Assembly (NCBI GenBank): GCA_947568835.1
Contig: OX387611.1
Span: 2,484,001 to 2,548,000, forward strand
Source of the DNA: Protonemura montana
Taxonomy: Eukaryota > Arthropoda > Insecta > Plecoptera > Nemouridae
Direction of reading: 5' to 3'
DNA length: 64,000 bases
The number at the start of each line of letters is the position of its first letter. Position 1 is the first letter of the stretch. A model generated the notes under the pieces. That model saw only the letters and a program-made list of their open reading frames with translations. It had not been told where the DNA came from and did not search any database. The translations under genes and the position numbers were made by a program. Positions 35,401-47,400 of the stretch are shown here, piece after piece.

Positions 35401-38400
35401 TTGGCGACGCTGAGGTGTCTGCTTCCCCCCCACCCCCTCCACCACGTGATGGACGCCGTCGCTGCTGCGCCGGATGTAAAACAAATATAATCCTGGCCCG
35501 ACGCCCAGATCAAGCGTCGCGACGCCGAGCGTAACTAGGGCCTTGGGTGTCTGGATTATCAGGCTTTAAGTCGAGTCACAGTTCTAAAGTTGGCGCAAAA
35601 ACAAACCGTTTTACAAACTAAACTTGTCATTTTGTTATCAGAACAAGAAGAAGTGGTTTTTGAAAAAACACAATTTTATTCTTAAAAATGCTAAATACTT
35701 TTGAAATTTTGATGCTCAACGAGGACTTGGACCCTGATCTCCACCTGGCACGGGTGTTGCTCTAACCAATTGAGCTACTTGGACCCCGATCTCCACCTGT
35801 CGCGGGTGTTGCTCTAACCAATTGAGCTACTTGGACCCCGATCTCCACCTGTCGCGGGTGTTGCTCTAACCAATTGAGCTACTTAGACCCCGATCTCCAC
35901 CTGTCGGTGGTGTTGCTCTAACCAATTGAGCTACTTGAACCCCGATCTCCACCTGTCACGGGTGTTGCTCTAACCAATTGAGCTACTCGAACCCCGATCT
36001 CCACCTGTCGCGGGTGTTGCTCTAACCAATTGAGCTGCTTGGACCTTGATCTTCACCTGTCATGGGTGTTGCTCTAACCAATTGAGCTACTTGGACCCCG
36101 ATCTCCACCTGTCGCGGGTGTTGCTCTAACCAATTGAGCTACTTGAACCCCGATCTCCACCTGTCGCGGATGTTGCTCTAACCAATTGAGCTACTTGAAC
36201 CCCGATCTCCACCTGTCACGGGTGTTGCTCTAACCAATAGAGCTACTCGGACACATCGTTTATTGATAGGTTTTTAGTGCATCGGATAGAATCACAAGAA
36301 AAGTAAAGATTGATTCACGATCAAAAAAATTTTTATTGGAGTTGAACTTTCTAATTAATACTCACATTAATAGAATTTTTTGAGTCAAATAATATTTTTT
36401 TAAATAGTTTAATTTAAATTAAAAGACGTAAGGGGCTGAACCCGACCGCACGCCACAAGAGCACTGACCGACGACATTGCCCGAGACAAGCTGACGCAAG
36501 ATCTAAAATTACACGACTTGTTTATACGGCATTAAACTGAACCAAGGTGGCGCCAGTCCATGTCCCAGCCTTGCCTGGACCCTGCCCCCATGTCCCACGT
36601 CCCAGCCTTGCCTGGACCCTGCCCCCATGTCCCATGTCCCAGCCTTGCCTGGACCCTGCCCCCATGTCCTATGTCCCAGCCTTGCCTGGACCCTGCCCCC
36701 ATGTCCCATGTCCAAGCCTTTCCTGGACCCTGCCCCCATGTCCCATGTCCAAGCCTTGCCTGGACCCTGCCCCCATGTCCCAGCCTTGCCTGGACCCTGC
36801 CCCCATGTCCCATGTCCAAGCCTTGCCTGGACCCTGCCCCCATGTCCCAGCCTTGCCTGGACCCTACCCCCATGTCCCATGTCCCATGTCCCAGCCTTGC
36901 CTGGACCCTGCCCCCATGTCCCATGTCCCATGTCCCATGTCCCATGTCCCATGTCCCATGTCCCATGTCCCATGTCCCATGTCCCTTGTGCCAGCCTTGC
37001 CTGGACCCTGCCCCCATGTCCCATGTCCCATGTCCCATGTCCCATGTCCCATGTCCCATGTCCCATGTCCCATGTCCCATGTCCCATGTCCCTTGTGCCA
37101 GCCTTGCCTGGACCCTGCCCCCATGTCCCATGTCCCATGTCCCATGTCCCATGTCCCATGTCCCATGTCCCATGTCCCATGTCCCATGTCCCATATCCCA
37201 TGTCCCATGTCCCATGTCCCATGTCCCATGTCCCATGTCCCATGTCCCATGTCCCATATCCCATGTCCCATGTCCCATATCCCATGTCCCATGTCCCATG
37301 TCCCATGTCCCATATCCCATGTCCCATGTCCCATGTCCCATGTCCCATGCCCCATGTCCCATGTCCCATATCCCATGTCCCATGTCCCATGTCCCATGTC
37401 CCATATCCCATGTCCCATGTCCCATGCCCCATGTCCCATGTCCCATGTCCCATGTCCCATGTCCCATGTCCCATGTCCCTTGTGCCAGCCTTGCCTGGAC
37501 CCTGCCCCCATGTCCCATGTCCCATGTCCCATGTCCCATGTCCCATGTCCCATGTCCCATGTCCCATGTCCCATATCCCATGTCCCATGTCCCATGTCCC
37601 ATGTCCCATGTCCCTTGTGCCATGTCCCATGTCCCATATCCCATGTCCCATGTCCCATGTCCCATGTCCCATGTCCCATGTCCCTTGTGCCAGCCTTGCC
37701 TGGACCCTGCCCCCATGTCCCATGTCCCATGTCCCATGTCCCATGTCCCATGTCCCATGTCCCATATCCCATGTCCCATGTCCCATGTCCCATGTCCCAT
37801 GTCCCATGTCCCATGTCCCATGTCCCATGTCCCATGTCCCATGTCCCATGTCCCATGTCCCATGTCCCATGTCCCATGTCCCTTGTCCCATGTCCCATGT
37901 CCCATGTCCCATATCCCATGTCCCATGTCCCATGTCCCATGTCCCATGTCCCTTGTCCCATGTCCCATATCCCATGTCCCATGTCCCATGTCCCATGTCC
38001 CATATCCCATGTCCCATGTCCCATGTCCCATGTCCCATGTCCCATGTCCCATGTCCCATGTCCCTAGAGCCAGTCTTGCCTGGAGGTCGTGGGTTATGAA
38101 CCACACTGTGGCAAGATCAACTACGCAGCCAACTAAACTGCAACATCAACTTTCTAAGACTAAAGTCTGAACGCGTTAAGATGCCCGGCCTTTGCATCGT
38201 ATCACTCAGTGCCTAGCCATGCGTTGAACCCGTCACGTAGCATCTTACATTCGACCGACTATATCTCGCCGATGACGTCATCGGTGGCGCTAAGCTGCGA
38301 ACGACGGCGCCACACGATCTGTCTGGCGATTTCTTTCAGACCTTGCCCGGTTAGCTCTGTCTCTCTTGCTCCCGTTGTAAGCGCCATATCTTCTCTCTCT

Positions 38401-41400
38401 CGCTCTCATTGCTCGGGCTATCTTCTGTCTTGCTCTTGTCTTTCATGCTCTGATTCCTCTCAAGTTTATGACACTTTGTCTGCGTTAGAGCGACGTAGGT
38501 AGACGTGAAGAGAGCCTTGATGTGGCATGGAGTGGCTATCTCTTATCAAGCCATGTCTTGAGCTGGATAACAGCATGGACTGCAAGCCATGTCTTGAGCT
38601 GGACAACAGCATGGATTGCAAGCCATGTCTTGAGCTGGACAACAGCATGGACTGCAAGCCATGCCTTGAGCTGGACAACAGCATGGACTGCAAGCTTTGT
38701 TTGGCAAGCCATGTCTTGAGCTGGACAACAGCATGGACTGCAAGCCATGTCTTGAGCTGGACAACAGCATGGACTGCAAGCCATGTCTTGAGCTGGATGA
38801 CAGCATGGACTGCAAGCCATGTCTTGAGCTGGACAACAGCATGGACTGCAAGCCATGTCTTGAGCTAGACAACAGCATGGACTGCAAGCCATGTCTTGAG
38901 CTGAACAACAGCATGGACTGCAAGCCATGTCTTGAGCTGGACAACAGCATGGACTGCAAGCCATGTCTTGTGCTGGACAACAGCATGGACTGCAAGCCAT
39001 GTCTTGAGCTGGACAACAGCATGGACTGCAAGCCATGTCTTGAGCTGGACAACAGCATGGACTGCCAGCCATGTCTTGAGCTGGACAACTGCATGGACTG
39101 CAAGCCATGTCTTGAGCTGGACAACAGCATGGACTGCCAGCCATGTCTTGAGCTGGACAACTGCATGGACTGCAAGCCATGTCTTGAGCTGGACAACAGC
39201 ATGGACTGCAAGCCATGTCTTGAGCTGGACAACAGCATGGACTGCAAGCCATGTCTTGAGCTGGACAACAGCATGGACTGCAAGCCATGTCTTGAGCTGG
39301 ACAACAGCATGGACTGCAAGCCATGTCTTGAGCTGGACTACAGCATGGACTGCAAGCCATGTCTTGAGCTGGACAACAGCATGGACTGCAAGCCATGTCT
39401 TGAGCTGGACAACAGCATGGACTGCAAGCCATGTCTTGAGCTGGACAACAGCATGGACAGCAAGCCATGTCTTGAGCTGGACATCAGCATGGGCTGCAAG
39501 CCATGTCTTGAGCTGGACAACACCATGGACTGCAAGCTATGTCTTGAGCTGGACAACAGCATGGACTGCAAGCCATGTCTTGAGCTGGACATCAGCATGG
39601 ACTGCAAGCCATGTCTTGAGCTGGACAACAGCATGGACTGCAAGCCATGTCTTGAGCTGGACAACAGCATCGACTGCCAGCCATGTCTTGAGCTGGACAA
39701 CAGCATGGACTGCAAGCCATGTCTTGAGCTGGACAACAGCATGGACTGCAAGCCATGTCTTGAGCTGGACAACAGCATGGACTGAAAGCCATGTCTTGAG
39801 CTGGACAACAGCATGGACTGCAAGCCATGTCTTGAGCTGGACAACTGCATGGACTGCAAGCCATGTCTTGAGCTGGACAACTGCATAGACTGCAAGCCAT
39901 GTCTTGAGCTGGACAACAGCATGGACTGCAAGCCATGTCTTGAGCTGGACAACAGCATGGACTGCAAGCCATGTCTTGAGCTGGACAACAGCATGGACTG
40001 CAAGCCATGTCTTGAGCTGGACAACAGCATGGACTGCAAGCCATGTCTTGAGCTGGACAACAGCATGGACTGCAAGCCATGTCTTGAGCTGGACAACAGC
40101 ATGGACTGCAAGCCATGTCTTGAGCTGGACAACAGCATGGACTGCAAGCCATGTCTTGAGCTGGACAACAGCATGGACTGCAAGCCATGTCTTGAGCTGG
40201 ACAACAGCATGAACTGCAAGCCATGTCTTGAGCTGGACAACAGCATGGACTGCAAGCCATGTCTTGTGCTGGACAACAGCATGGACTGCAAGCTATGTCT
40301 TGAGCTGGACAACAGCATGGACTGCAAGCCATGTCTTGAGCTGGACAACAGCATGGACTGCAAGCCATGTCTTGAGCTGGACAACAGCATCGACTGCCAG
40401 CCATGTCTTGAGCTGGACAACAGCATGGACTGCTAGCCATGTCTTGAGCTGGACAACAGCATGGACTGCCAGCCATGTCTTGAGCTGGACAACAGCATGG
40501 ACTGCAAGCTTTGTTTGGCAAGCCATGTCTTGAGCTGGACAACAGCATGGACTGCAAGCCATGTCTTGAGCTGGACAACAGCATGGACTGCAAGCCATGT
40601 CTTGAGCTGGACAACAGCATGGACTGCAAGCCATGTCTTGAGCTGGACAACAGCATGGACTGCAAGCCATGTCTTGAGCTGGACAACAGCATGGACTGCA
40701 AGCCATGTCTTGAGCTGGACAACAGCATGGACTGCAAGCCATGTCTTGAGCTGGACAACAGCATGGACTGCAAGCCATGTCTTGAGCTGGACAATAGCAT
40801 GGACTGCAAACCATGTCTTGAGCTGGACAACAGCATGGACTGCAAACCATGTCCTGAGCTGGACAACAGCATGGACTGCAAGCCATGTCTTGAGCTGGAC
40901 AACATCATGGACTGCAAGCCATGTCTTGAGCTGGACAACAGCATGGACTGCAAGCCATGTCTTGAGCTGGACAACAGCATGGACTGCAAGCCATGTCTTG
41001 AGCTGGACAACAGCATGGACTGCAAGCCATGTCTAGAGCTGGACAACAGCATGGACTGCAAGCCATGTCTTGAGCTGGACAACAGCATGGACTGCAAGCC
41101 ATGTCTAGAGCTGGACAACAGCATGGACTGCAAGCCATGTCTTGAGCTGGACAACAGCATGGACTGCAAGCCATGTCTTGAGCTGGACAACAGCATGGAC
41201 TGCAAGCCATGTCTTGAGCTGGACAACAGCATGGACTGCAAGCCATGTCTTGAGCTGGACAACAGCATGGACTGCAAGCCATGTCTTGAGCTGGACAACA
41301 GCATGGACTGCAAGCTTTGTTTGGCAAGCCATGTCTTGAGCCGGACAACAGCATGGACTGCAAGCTTTGTTTGGCAAGCCATGTCTTGAGCTGGACAACA

Positions 41401-44400
41401 TCATGAACTGCAAGCCATGTCTTGAGCTGGACAACATCATGGACTGCAAGCCATGTCTTGAGCTGGACAACAGCATGAACTGCAAGCCATGTCTAGAGCT
41501 GGACAACATCATGGACTGCAAGCCATGTCTTGAGCTGGACAACAGCATGGAATGCAAGCCATGTCTTGAGCTGGACAACAGCATGGACTGCAAGCCATGT
41601 CGTTCACTTTAAGTGGAACTCAGGACCTTGCCGCTGAGTTCTAGGCTTGGTTGTCTGGCTATCTTAACGTGGGTGTCTAGAGTTCGATTACCTGTTCTGT
41701 CCCCCATGCAAATATTCCAGCACCTTTCACTGGTAGTTGGTTTGAAATGCTATCCAAGTATGGAAATCTAGACAGGCGATGTCACGCCAGGGTCCCGAGT
41801 TCGAACACCTGGGCGAGCAAGCTTGATAAATAATGTGATAATCTTGTGATAAGACGATATCAAGCTCCTGGTTGCTAGAAAAATAATGAAACTTGCTTTA
41901 AATATCTATAAAAATACTGAAAATCGCATGAAATGTCTATAAAAATACTGAAAATCGCATTAAATTTCTATAAAAATACTGAAAATCGCATTAAATTTCT
42001 ATAAAAATACTGAAAATCGCATTAAATTGCAGTTAAAAATACTGAAATATTTTTTTCCAAACATATAATTGTTTAGTTGCTAAAAAACACCAATGTGTGT
42101 GGGATTTTATTTCTGAAAATACAAAATACATTAGTTTTTAAGTTATTGACCCTGATTATTTTATTTAGATGCATTTAGGAAGCTTGAACTTGGTAATTGT
42201 TATAATTTTATGTGGTTCTTTTGTTATTGGAAAATTGTCAGGACTGCTCTAACCCTTGATAAAGTAACAGGAACAAGTTACGAAACGTGTTAGGATCGTG
42301 AATCTTTACCAGGAAAGGTAAATAACGCAAAAATTAATTTTAAACAATTTTTAACTAACAATTGTTTTTATTCTGTCGCTCAATATTTAAACAAAAATGA
42401 AAAAAATGACAAAAATTAATTTTATAATTATACAGTATCGTTAATGGTCAAAAAGCTTTTCACCCTAAATTTGTGTCATTTAAACTGAACTGCTCAAGTT
42501 ATGTACGCATTTAATTTGTAGGATTTTATTATTTGACTTTCTTAATTACATCAAAGTTAAATAAAAGAAAAAAATTAACTTTTTTTTAGCGACAAATTCA
42601 GTGTAAAATTGAACTTTGTTTTCGAGCAAATTTAGAGGCGGATCCCGTGATGGAAAAATTAGCGAAATGTCGTGCGCTAAACGAGCCTGTTAATTCACCA
42701 GTGGCGTAACGTCGGGTCTAAAGACAAAACAGCAAAGTAGCGAAAACTCGCCGTCGCCACTGTTCGAGCAATATTAGTCTAAAAAATAGCATTGTTTTGA
42801 CATCTGGTCATGCGGCACTGGTCTAATGGCGTCGGTGAATGAGTGGATGATGATGAAGCTAACCTAGCCTAGAAGGGAGGAGGGGAAACCCGGTGCCGGC
42901 ACGTAGCCTACTCCTGTCGAAGACCAAGGGGACCACCGGCTAATCGTCCCTTCCGAAGGACGGTACAACGCGAACAACAGGATTCCTCCACAAATCCATG
43001 CTGTCGAGAGGTTGATAAGCAAGGCGAGTGAAGTTGCTGTACTAACTTTCATCCCTCCAACCTCTCTCCCGAACAGAACTGGTCATGTGTATGATGGTCA
43101 CCCATCCAATACCTGACCCAGCGCAGTGTTACTTAACTTTCATCACCCCAACCTCTCTCACGAACAGAACTGGTCATGTGTATGATGGTCACCCATCCAA
43201 TACCTGACCCAGCGCAGTGTTGCTTAACTTTCATCACCCCAACCTCTCTCACGAACAGAACTGGTCATGTGTATGATGGTCACCCATCCAATACCTGACC
43301 CAGCGCAGTGTTGCTTAACTTTCATCCCTCCAACCTCTCACGAACAGAACTGGTCATGTGTATGATGGTCACCCATCCAATACCTGACCCAGCGCAGTGT
43401 TGCTTAACTTTCATCCCTCCAACCTCTCTCCCGAACAGAACTGGTCATGTGTATGATGGTCACCCATCCAATACCTGACCCAGCACAGTGTTGCTTAACT
43501 TTCATCCCTCCAACTTCTCTCACGAACAGAACTGGTCATGTGTATGATAGTCACCCATCCAATACCTGACCCAGCGCAGTGTTGCTTAACTTCATCACTC
43601 CAACCTCTCTCCCGAACAAAAATGGTCATGTGTATGATGGTCACCCATCCAATACCTGACCCAGCACAGTGTTGCTTAACTTTCATCCCTCCAACTTCTC
43701 TCACGAACAGAACTGGTCATGTGTATGATGGTCACCCATCCAATACCTGACCCAGCGCAGTGTTGCTTAACTTTCATCCCTCCAACCTCTCTCCCGAACA
43801 GAACTGGTCATGTGTATGATGGTCACCCATCCAATACCTGACCCAGCGCAGTGTTGCTTAACTTTCATCCCTCCAACCTCTCTTCCGAACAGAACTGGTC
43901 ATGTGTATGATGATCACCCATCCAATACCTGACTCAGCGCAGTGTTGCTTAACTTCGGTGACCAACACGCCAAACCGTTCTGTGCTGTCATTCTAGGCAA
44001 TGAAAGAGCGCTTATTTTCAACTCGCATTTAAAACTGGTTTACACTCAATTAATCTTTATTAATGTTAACGTCAACGATTCGAACAACAAAAGCTATCTG
44101 GTGGCACCTACCGTTACCACGTATTGCCGGCCTCGTTTGCTCAGCAGCAAGCGCCATCAGGTGGCACCTACCGTTACCACGTGTTGCCGGCCTCGTTAGC
44201 TCAGCAGCAAGCGCCATCGTGTGGCACCTACCGTTACCACGTGTTGCCGGCCTCGTTTGCTCAGCAGCAAGCGCCATCAGGTGGCACCTACCGTTACCAC
44301 GTGTTGCCGGCCTCGTTTGCTCAGCAGCAAGCGCCATCGTGTGGCACCTACCGTTACCACGTGTTGCCGGCCTCGTTTGCTCAGCAGCAAGCGCCATCAG

Positions 44401-47400
44401 GTGGCACCTACCGTTACCACGTATTGCCGGCCTCGTTTGCTCAGCAGCAAGCGCCAACGGGTGGCACCTACCGTTACCACGTGTAGCCAGCCTCGTTTGA
44501 TTAGCAGCAAGCGCCATCGTGTGGCACCTACCGTAACCACGTGTTGCCGGCCTCGTTTGCTCAGCAGCAAGCGCCATCGGGTGGCACCTACTGTTACCAC
44601 GTGTTGCCGGCCTCGTTTCCTCAGCAGCAAGCGCCAACGGGTGGCACCTACCGTTACCACGTGTTGCCGGCCTCGTTTGCTCAGCAGCAGGCGCCATCGG
44701 GTGGCACATACCGTTACCAAGTTTTGCCGGCCTCGTTTGCTCATTGACCTTACGCCACTGGTGCTCGTGACTTTGTCGCCGCTAGGGCGAGACGCCCGAA
44801 GTTTCGAGGTCGTCGACGCCCTCGACGAGAGGACGCCGTCGGTCGACGGGCGCTGCCCATTTTACTGGGAGGGGCGTTTAACATCGTTTGTGTTTAGGAA
44901 ATAACCGATAGATGGAGACTGTTGGACAGGAGCAGCCAACACAGTGTGTCAAAGTGACAAGGCTAAGCGGTGGCCGGTCCTTGGTGCTGTTGTACAGGAG
45001 CAGCCAACACAGTGTGTCAAAGTGACAAGGCTAAGCGGTGGCCGGTCCTTGGTGCTGTTTGACAGGAGCAGCCAAAACAGTGTGTCAAAGTGACAAGGCT
45101 GAGCAGTGGCCGGTCCTTGGTGCTGTTGGACAGGAGCAGCCAACACAGTGTGTCAAAGTGACAAGGCTAAGCGGTGGCCGGTCCTTGGTGCTGTTGGACA
45201 GGAGCAGCCAACACAGTGTGTCAAAGTGACAAGGCTAAGCGGTGGCCGGTCCTTGGTGCTGTTGGACAGGAGCAGCCAACACAGTGTGTCAAAGTGACAA
45301 GGCTAAGCGGTGGCCGGTCCTTGGTGCTGTTGGACAGGAGCAGCCAACACCGTGTGTCAAAGTGACAAGGCTAAGCGGTAGCCGGTTCTTGGTTCTGTTG
45401 GACAGGAGCAGCCAATACAGTGTGTCAAAGTGACAAGGCTAAGCAGTGGCCGGTCCTTGGTGCTGTTGGACTGGAGCAGCCAACACAGTCAAAGTGACAA
45501 GGCTAAGCGGTGGCCGGTCCTTATTGCCGTTGTACAGGAGCAGCCAACACAGTGTGTCAAAGTGACAAGGCTAAGCGGTGGCGGGTCCTTGGTGCTGTTG
45601 TACAGGAGCAGCCAACACAGTGTGTCAAAGTGACAAGGCTAAGCGGTGGCCGGTCCTTGGTGCTGTTGGACAGGAGCAGCGAACACAGTGTGTCAAAGTG
45701 ACAAGGCTAAGCGGTGGCCAGTCCTTGACGCTGTTGGACAGGAGCAGCCAACACAGTGTGTCAAAGTGACAAGGCTAAGCGGTGGCCGGTCCTTGGGTGC
45801 TGTTGGACAGGAGCAGCCAACACAGTGTGTCAAAGTGACAAGGCTAAGCGGTGGCCGGTCCTTGGTGCTGTTGGACAGGAGCAGCCAACACAGTGTGTCA
45901 AAGTGACAAGGCTAAGAGGTGGCCGGTCCTTGGTGCTGTTGTACAGGAGCAGCCAACACAGTGTGTCAAAGTGACAAGACTAAGCGGTGGCCGGTCCTTG
46001 GTGCTGTTGGACAGGAGCAGCCAACACAGTGTGTCAAAGTGACAAGGCTAAGCAGTGGCCGGTCCTTGGTGCTGTTAGACTGGAGCTGCCTTTACAATGA
46101 AACAAAATGGCCGTTTGTCTAAGATTCGTTTCCGACTTCTCCAGTAACGAGTTCCGTCTCTATGGCCTTGAATCTTTTGGACGGCTTAAGCGTCACCTTG
46201 ACTGTCAATGTCACCTATCAGCTGACAGCTGACAGCTGATGTGAATGCCTTGCGTGTTTTGTTTACAAGATGGCGTCGTGTGGTTGATTCATATAAGGAG
46301 GCTTGACATGTCGTCAGATCGCTCCTATGCTCTATCCAGGTTATTTGAGATCAGCTGGCTGGATCCTATGTTCTATCCAGGTTATTTGAGATCAGCTGGC
46401 TGGATCCTATGCTCTTTCCAAGTGTTTTGAGATCAGCTAGCTGGATCCTATGCTCTATCCAGGTTATTTGAGATCAGCTGGCGGGATCCTATGCTCTATC
46501 CAGGTTATTTGAGATCAGCTGGCTGGATCCTATGCTCTATCCAGGTTATTTGAGATCAGCTGGCTGGATCATATGCTCTATCCAGGTTATTTTAGATCAG
46601 CTGGCTGGATCCTATGCTCTATCCAGGTTATTTGAGATCAGCTGGCTGGATCCTATACTCTATCCAGGTTATTTGAGATCAGCTGGCTGGATCCTATACT
46701 CTATCCAGGTTATTTGAGATCAGCTGGCTGGATCCTATGCTCTATCCAGGTTATTTGAGATCAGCTGGCGGAATCCTTTGCTCTATCCTAGTTATTTGAG
46801 ATCAGCTGGCTGGATCCTATGCTCTATCCAGGTTATTTGAGATCAGCTGGCTAGATCCTATGCTCTATTCAGGTTATTTGAGATCAGCTGGCTGGATCCT
46901 ATGCTCTAGCTAGGTTATTTGAGATCAGCTGGCTGTATCCTATGCTCTATGCAGGTTATTTGAGATCACCTGGCTGTATCCTATGCTCTATGCAGGTTAT
47001 TATAGATCACCTGGCTGGATCCTATGCTCTATTCACCATAGCACCAAGCAGTGACCCTGGTATTACTGTCAGTAGCTCCGTGCTAACTAGCACCACTATA
47101 GCACCAAGCAGTGACCCTGGTATTACTGTCAGTAGTACCGTGTTAACTAGCACCACCATAGCACCAAGCAGTGACCCTGGTCTTACTGTCAGTAGCACCG
47201 TGCTAACTAGCACCACCATAGCACCAAGCAGCGACCCTGGTATTACTGTCAGTATCACCGTGCTAACTAGCACCACCATAGCACCAAGCAGTGACCCTGG
47301 TATTACTGTCAGTAGCACCGTGCTAACGATCACCACCATAGCACCAAGCAGTGACCCTGGTATTACTGTCAGTAGCACCGTGCTAGCTTGCACCACCAAA

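Noticed and set aside
35235-35534. GC-rich open frame as an extra sog exon
   Set aside because: It begins inside the 73-bp repeat, shows no chordin-like residues, and exons 3 and 4 already join in phase.
38536-41612. Cys-rich 12-residue repeat protein ([12 protein letters not shown]), up to 596 residues
   Set aside because: The 36-bp unit keeps four or more frames open on both strands. One stop in the + frame at 39,783 is not avoided, and no splice or start signals fit.
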